Assembly: GCA_003542655.1 (NCBI GenBank)
Contig: DPKF01000094.1
Location: forward strand, 1 to 9,366
DNA length: 9,366 bases
Source: Holosporales bacterium
GTDB taxonomy: Bacteria > Pseudomonadota > Alphaproteobacteria > Paracaedibacterales > UBA11393
Direction: 5' to 3'
Position numbers and translations under genes: made by a program
Notes under the pieces: model-generated
The model's database searches: none
What the model was told of the DNA's origin: nothing
The model's input: the letters and a program-made list of their open reading frames with translations, nothing else
Shown here: piece after piece, positions 5,179 to 9,366 of the stretch
How the letters are laid out: every line of letters starts with the position of its first letter
Position numbering within the stretch: position 1 is the stretch's first letter

Positions 5179-6966
5179 CTATAAATTATCTAGTGCTTGC
5201 GCCATTTCTCGTGCTGTTTTAAAAACTGAAATTTGCGCCATATAATAACGCTGGTTGCTGATCATATCCACATGCGTTTGAATTTCAGAAATATTCGCGC
5301 GTTCCAAGGCTTCTGGCGTTATGGTTTCAAAAAAGCCATCACCTGAATAGCCATATACAACGCCACCAGAACCTGCGGTTTGTGTATAAGTACCATCGCC
5401 ATCATAACGCAATTCATCTTCTGCATCAAAACGGGCTTGTGCTATTTGAAACCATTTTTTTTGTAAGTTATTTGTAAAAATCACAATACCATTACCATTT
5501 TCATCCCATTCCATGCTTTTAAACTGCCCAGCTGTATTGCCATTAATACCAATATGACCAACTTGTGTTTCTGAACCGTTATTTGTTAAATTACTCAGGT
5601 CCAATGTAATGTTACTATCTGCAGCATTAGTCCATAATATATTAAGTTCTGGCGGCGTTGTACTGCCGTTTGTTCCGGGTGCCGTATTATTAAAACGTAA
5701 TACATTTCCAGAATTGTCAAATTCAATCAGAACACCATCATTTGTATAAGGTGGCGTTATGCGCGGGATATTAGTTGTCCCTAAAGGTGCCACTTTTAAA
5801 TACCATGCTGTTGCAGAACCGGGTGTTTGTGCAACTGTTGTTGTGCGCGTGCTTGTTGTTGCATAGGTACCTGCACCTGCACATGAAATATTATAAGTAA
5901 TAGCAGGATTAGTTGCGCTTGAGCCAATTGTAATGGTACCTGTACCAGCACCACCGGGCACATAAGTCGCACCTAATGCTGCAGCCGTTGCGTAACCTGT
6001 TAAGTTTGCAGCGCCTGTTATATCATTTGTTATCGTATTAAAACTTGCAATTGTTGTTGGTGCCGCACCACCAACTGATTTGGTGATCGTTGTGTCATTC
6101 ACTGGCGAAGCACTACCATTAAAGGCTGCAGGAACAGTAATTGTATAAACTGTTTCAGCTGTTCCAGGCACAGCAGGAATCGTAACTGTTCCAACCCCTG
6201 TTGCACCGGGCACAAAAGAAACAGAACTTCCTAAGGTGGCAATAAGTTGATCACCAAGTGCTTTAGCTGCAGTATCTTGACCTGTTGCATCAATCGTTAA
6301 GGCATTAATATTAGCTAAGGAAGTTGATGTTGATGTTACGTTACCGCCCGAAATACTTGCACGTGTGAAGCTTAAAGAAACATTATTTGCACCACCTAAA
6401 GAATCATAAATACTAATAGGCGTACTGTTCACTGTGCCTGCAGCAATGCCCTGTTCTGCCAATTTATAGGCCATATTCACAGTGCTTGTAGCGGCTGCAT
6501 CCATATTGATATCGTTTTTATGTGGTGTCACCATATCAGTTTGTGCAAAGTTTCCACTAAGTGGCAAATTTGTTATGGGGTTGATACGCTCTCCATTTTC
6601 ATTAAGCCTGAAACACTTTATTTTTTGGCCCAAATGGTTGACACAATTACTATCTTTATTGAAACCCCATGTGCCAACACGCGTAAAACCACTATCTGTT
6701 ACAAAGAAAGACTTTCTGCCTAACGCAGCATGCAAAGCATTTCCATCTTTTTCAGCATTACCAGATTCACTAATATTTTTTAGTAAAGCGCCAGATACAC
6801 CGCCGTTACCAGAAGAAGTTGCTCCTGAACCGCGATTTGAAATTAACATAAACTGTTGGCCTCTGCCAGCAATTGCTTTTGATGCGGACATGTTTGTTGC
6901 CTGAACTTCTGATACAGCGTTACCTGCAATTAACGCTGATTTTGCAATACCTAATGGATCTGCCAT
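5179..6966 (-). CDS. flgE: Flagellar hook protein FlgE, enlarged
   Basis: FlgE polymerises outside the cell into the hook, the universal joint between basal body and filament. The family N-terminal helix is present but diverged (about 5-40), without the usual N-I-A-N signature. The next hook-family block is clear: L-H-A-A-L-G-R-K-S-F-F-V-T near 78-90, F-T-R-V-G-T near 94-99 and H-L-G-Q near 111-114. The C-terminal helix (about 551-595) has A-L-E-R-A-N-I-S, N-Q-R-Y-Y and a final A-L-D-N-L, typical of hook and rod proteins. At 595 aa it is much longer than the roughly 400-aa Salmonella FlgE. The extra length is a Gly/Thr/Ala/Ser-rich variable region (about 200-390) with two copies of a 29-residue unit (250-278 and 334-362). 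Cysteines occur at 108, 118 and 362. AGGAGG lies 8 bases before the ATG, inside the flgD end; the gap to flgD is 3 bases. Confidence 0.85.
   Translation of the reverse strand: MADPLGIAKSALIAGNAVSEVQATNMSASKAIAGRGQQFMLISNRGSGATSSGNGGVSGALLKNISESGNAEKDGNALHAALGRKSFFVTDSGFTRVGTWGFNKDSNCVNHLGQKIKCFRLNENGERINPITNLPLSGNFAQTDMVTPHKNDINMDAAATSTVNMAYKLAEQGIAAGTVNSTPISIYDSLGGANNVSLSFTRASISGGNVTSTSTSLANINALTIDATGQDTAAKALGDQLIATLGSSVSFVPGATGVGTVTIPAVPGTAETVYTITVPAAFNGSASPVNDTTITKSVGGAAPTTIASFNTITNDITGAANLTGYATAAALGATYVPGGAGTGTITIGSSATNPAITYNISCAGAGTYATTSTRTTTVAQTPGSATAWYLKVAPLGTTNIPRITPPYTNDGVLIEFDNSGNVLRFNNTAPGTNGSTTPPELNILWTNAADSNITLDLSNLTNNGSETQVGHIGINGNTAGQFKSMEWDENGNGIVIFTNNLQKKWFQIAQARFDAEDELRYDGDGTYTQTAGSGGVVYGYSGDGFFETITPEALERANISEIQTHVDMISNQRYYMAQISVFKTAREMAQALDNL
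5881..6219 (-). repeat. Degenerate internal repeat pair in the FlgE variable region
   Basis: Residues 250-278 (6133-6219) and 334-362 (5881-5967) share the pattern aromatic-V-P-G, G-x-G-T-(V/I)-T-I, then Y-(T/N)-I about 15 residues later. Each copy is preceded by an Ala/Leu/Gly-rich stretch containing L-G. The pair looks like a duplicated beta-rich unit of the exposed hook domain. The DNA has diverged, so the duplication is old. Confidence 0.55.
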
Positions 6967-6969
6967 GGT

Positions 6970-7788
6970 TTAAGCCTCCTGTGTTGTTGTGTGTTCACCA
7001 AATTCTGTGTGTCTTTGGTATGGGTTTACTTTGCGAATCATTTGCACGTCACGTGCATTAATTGCCATCTTATTTGATACTAAAAATGTTTCTTGTGCTT
7101 CTGGATCTGTCATGACAGAATCAACGACAGTAAAGAAGGACGTTGATCCTTGAACATCCAAAGCTTCATCGTTACGATTTTTACGCGTTGCTGATTTGCC
7201 ACCAACTTTAAGAATATAGTTACCAGCATCCACCTTTTCGCCTTGTGGATCTAAACCGTTCCACTGAATAGAACCACTTATTTTTTCAGCATCTAAGATT
7301 TTTGAAAAAACAGGCTTATACTGATCATCAATATGGAAAATTTCAAATTTAGGAAAACTGCATTGTTCTGGCAACACATAGGCAAAACTTTGTTCACTTT
7401 CGCCATTGTGCATAAACTCATTCGTATCAAATTTAATTTGCGTGCCCAGCAAACCAGACATCTCAACGTTATGAGCTAATTTCATCAATTTATTATTTTC
7501 TTCCATTAGTTCTGACATACCCATCATTTGCTTGGTATTCATCATCATCATTAAACTATCATTAAATTTCTGTGGATCAATATCATCACCCGGCAACTGA
7601 TTGCGAATCATAGCGGCCATAATCTTTGTTTGATTCATTTCTTGTTCTTGAAAGCTTTCTTTTGCACGAGCCACGTTATATTCTTTTTTAAATCCACTAT
7701 GCTGAAATGCTTGAATTTGCTTATTATCATCAGATCTTGAGCCTAATTGTAAAAATTGCTCTGCACTTTTAATAGATGGGATTGCCAT
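6970..7788 (-). CDS. flgD: Flagellar hook assembly scaffold (hook cap) protein FlgD
   Basis: FlgD sits as a cap on the growing hook and guides FlgE assembly, leaving when the hook is complete. The 272-aa protein has a diverged FlgD N-terminal region. The M-I-R-N-Q-L-P-G-D-D-I-D-P-Q segment (60-73) matches the family pattern of L-x-N-Q-x-P-x-x-P-x-(D/E), and a helix with a methionine cluster follows (M80-M83, M88, M89, M91). From about 115 there is a Tudor/Ig-like part: G-T-Q-I-K-F near 115-120, I-Q-W-N-G-L-D-P-Q-G near 174-183, D-A-G-N-Y near 187-191 and a closing beta-strand block near 215-252. The position directly before flgE supports the call. AGGAG lies 7 bases before the ATG, and only 2 bases separate it from the upstream stop. 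Salmonella FlgD is 232 aa, so this one is somewhat long. Confidence 0.85.
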   Translation of the reverse strand: MAIPSIKSAEQFLQLGSRSDDNKQIQAFQHSGFKKEYNVARAKESFQEQEMNQTKIMAAMIRNQLPGDDIDPQKFNDSLMMMMNTKQMMGMSELMEENNKLMKLAHNVEMSGLLGTQIKFDTNEFMHNGESEQSFAYVLPEQCSFPKFEIFHIDDQYKPVFSKILDAEKISGSIQWNGLDPQGEKVDAGNYILKVGGKSATRKNRNDEALDVQGSTSFFTVVDSVMTDPEAQETFLVSNKMAINARDVQMIRKVNPYQRHTEFGEHTTTQEA

Positions 7789-7790
7789 AC

Positions 7791-9266
7791 CTATTCTCCT
7801 AAATATTTAATGTTGACTGTATGATTTGAATTTTCAAATGCACCTTCAATTTTTTTTGCATTATCTTGCAGCATTTGTCTCCATTCTTTATCGGCAGTAC
7901 GAAATGTTACATTCATAACCTGATCTGCATCAGTATTAAAATGGATTGTTAAATTCTTACCGCTATAACGCATTTGCACCGTCAATTTTGATGTTTTTAT
8001 TCTGCCAAATTGCTTAAAGTTCTGTTTTAGTGTTTCAATAAATTCTGCAGCGGGATTAGTAGACACCAAATTATGGGTTAGCACTTTGCTGGTTTCAACC
8101 ATGCCTTTCATATCGGCGGATGAACCGGAAAACTGTGAAAAATTCATGGCTTCTTGATTGCCTTTATCCGCTTTGATTATATGAGTTGATGAAAGGTCAA
8201 GTTGATGTGTATCAAGGTCTAAATTTGTATGCGATGGCTTGCTTTGTGCGTTTTCTATCAATTGCATAGGTACAACCAATAACCGCCTCATTTCAACTGG
8301 TGATGCCTCTTGATTCGAACGCACGACATGAATAATAGAATCTGATTCTTCTTTAGAAGGAGCTGTTTTAAGATGAACAAACGCATCCACAGCCTTTTGT
8401 TCTTCAGCAGATAGTTTGATCTCTGGTTGCCCTTTATTGGAAACTTCTGCAACTACATGACGTTCAGTACCTTCATGCATATTTTGACGACTAGAACCAG
8501 GCTGCACAGACTGTAGATTAAAATTAGTGGTCGGATTTTGAGGTTCATCATTTGCAACACTTTCATTCGGTTTAAAAATTGCTGTTATTGGTTGAGAAGT
8601 GGCAATTTGTAATTTATGCGCAAAAATAACAACTTCGGGTTCACCTTGTTCTAATCTGTCATCTTTTTCAGTAATATTTTTTGTATAGTGAGCAACCGTA
8701 TAGAAACCAGCTGGGGCATCTCTATTATGTTCTTGATTTTCTACTAGTTCTAAATCACTTAATACATCTTCTTCATCTGTCAGAACGTCACCTAGCTTTT
8801 GTCTGCCCTTCGTGGTCAAATCAAATTCAACATGCTGAAATTCAACCTCTTCTCTAATATTTTGTTCACAATCAATTGTTTCAACCGTTGCTAACGCTTC
8901 TAATATAACGTCTTCCTTCGGTAATTGTTCAAAATCAGCTATTGCATTTGTTTTTAACTGCGTAATATCCTGTTTTTTTTCAACTGGCGATTCTGTCTTA
9001 CGAGGTTGAATACTTGCGATAACTGGTTTTGTTTCTGATACATAATGTTTTTCAGATTTTCCTGTTTCTGATTTTCGCATATTCTGAAAATTTGATTGGG
9101 GCCGATTTTTAGCGTCAGCTTTTTTTGCCGTTTCATTAACCTGGTGTACAGCCTCACGAAATGTTGTTTCACCATCATCTAATGAATATATGTCAGGTAC
9201 CTTATGACCACTAGGTGTCATAAAGGTCGTCATGTCCGATGGCTTGTTTCGTGAAATTTCTACCAT
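7791..9266 (-). CDS. fliK: Probable flagellar hook-length control protein FliK
   Basis: FliK is the secreted ruler that measures the hook and switches the export gate from hook to filament substrates. With the ATG at 9266 the protein has 491 residues. About 400 are hydrophilic, rich in E, K, Q, N and S, low in complexity and without membrane segments. A compact C-terminal domain follows (about 406-491): L-T-V-Q-M-R-Y-S-G-K-N-L-T-I-H-F, then a helix with W-R-Q-M-L. This resembles the FliK C-terminal domain, where a beta-rich part precedes R-x-x-L-type helices. The long low-complexity N-terminus, the position before flgD-flgE and the shared operon support the call; the sequence itself is weakly conserved. 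A frame beginning at GTG 9329 exists, but a sigma-54 promoter lies within it, placing the transcript start near 9291. No clear Shine-Dalgarno is seen before 9266. ATG 9233 is a less likely alternative. Confidence 0.7.
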   Translation of the reverse strand: MVEISRNKPSDMTTFMTPSGHKVPDIYSLDDGETTFREAVHQVNETAKKADAKNRPQSNFQNMRKSETGKSEKHYVSETKPVIASIQPRKTESPVEKKQDITQLKTNAIADFEQLPKEDVILEALATVETIDCEQNIREEVEFQHVEFDLTTKGRQKLGDVLTDEEDVLSDLELVENQEHNRDAPAGFYTVAHYTKNITEKDDRLEQGEPEVVIFAHKLQIATSQPITAIFKPNESVANDEPQNPTTNFNLQSVQPGSSRQNMHEGTERHVVAEVSNKGQPEIKLSAEEQKAVDAFVHLKTAPSKEESDSIIHVVRSNQEASPVEMRRLLVVPMQLIENAQSKPSHTNLDLDTHQLDLSSTHIIKADKGNQEAMNFSQFSGSSADMKGMVETSKVLTHNLVSTNPAAEFIETLKQNFKQFGRIKTSKLTVQMRYSGKNLTIHFNTDADQVMNVTFRTADKEWRQMLQDNAKKIEGAFENSNHTVNIKYLGE

Positions 9267-9300
9267 AACATAAAAATAATTTTTTATTCTATTTATCAGT

Positions 9301-9318
9301 ATGCAAACATCGTGCCAA
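9301..9318 (-). promoter_or_regulatory. Sigma-54 (RpoN) -24/-12 promoter of the fliK-flgD-flgE operon
   Basis: The - strand reads TTGGCACG-ATGT-TTGCAT, matching every defined position of the RpoN consensus YTGGCACGrNNNTTGCW with exact spacing. The -12 GC is at 9303-9304, which predicts a transcript start near 9291, about 25 bases before the fliK ATG at 9266. Sigma-54 control of hook genes is established in Caulobacter and several other bacteria. Activation would need an enhancer-binding protein (FlbD/FleQ/FlrC type), whose site probably lies beyond the window edge. Confidence 0.9.
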
Positions 9319-9347
9319 TAGGGGGGCACAATCTATTTATTTTTTTA

Positions 9348-9364
9348 AACCCCAATTCGGGATT
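9348..9364. promoter_or_regulatory. Imperfect palindrome upstream of the sigma-54 promoter
   Basis: On the - strand AATCCC and GGGGTT pair around a 5-base centre (GAATT), with one T-G wobble. It is centred roughly 65 bases before the predicted transcript start. It could be an activator site, but it is close for an enhancer and lies at the window edge. It could also be part of a neighbouring gene's terminator outside the window. Confidence 0.2.
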
Positions 9365-9366
9365 AT

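Noticed and set aside
6482..6904. A 140-codon + strand frame opposite flgE
   Set aside because: It is antisense to a recognisable hook-protein coding region and shows no family features of its own.
9327..9329. GTG at 9329 as the fliK start
   Set aside because: It lies upstream of the perfect sigma-54 promoter and the predicted transcript start, so it would not be in the mRNA from that promoter.
9341..9364. Intrinsic terminator at the right edge
   Set aside because: The hairpin is imperfect, and the T-run visible on the + strand precedes rather than follows the stem.

Overview
The window is an A+T-rich bacterial chromosome segment that looks alphaproteobacterial. The signs are the uvrC-pgsA pair, the hook cluster in the order fliK-flgD-flgE with divergent, alphaproteobacterial-style flagellar proteins, and a perfect sigma-54 promoter in front of that cluster. 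No 16S or other taxonomic marker is present. A low-G+C, flagellated, possibly host-associated lineage is a tentative inference.

Layout, left to right. (1) Positions 1-1528, + strand: two tandem periplasmic substrate-binding proteins of the ABC_sub_bind (TrpX-like) family. The first is cut by the window edge, and the two reading frames overlap by one base. No permease or ATPase gene follows. (2) Positions 1529-2691: a rearranged block. A 223-bp copy of the 3' end of pgsA (1639-1861) lies as a 5'-truncated pseudogene in direct orientation to the intact pgsA end (2684-2906). Between the copies is an unrecognised, richer-G+C gene for a 235-aa exported or membrane protein (1879-2586, - strand). 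(3) Positions 2692-5092, - strand: pgsA (phosphatidylglycerophosphate synthase) and uvrC (nucleotide-excision repair nuclease), overlapping by 26 bp. (4) Positions 5179-9266, - strand: a compact flagellar hook operon. It encodes a probable fliK (hook-length control), flgD (hook cap/scaffold) and flgE (hook protein, enlarged to 595 aa), with 2-3 bp gaps and good ribosome sites.

The operon is preceded by a -24/-12 promoter at 9301-9318. That promoter lies inside the longest possible fliK reading frame, so the fliK start must be moved to the ATG at 9266. FlgD polymerises FlgE into the hook while FliK measures hook length, so the three genes form one functional unit. No strong terminator is visible between flgE and uvrC, so some read-through is possible.

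The most interesting feature is the pgsA 3'-end duplication around the orphan gene. The two copies differ at only three positions. The two differences inside the coding part are both synonymous. This resembles a small integrated element, or a single-crossover insertion, that brought its own pgsA 3' end and kept pgsA intact. No integrase or transposase is present in the window.
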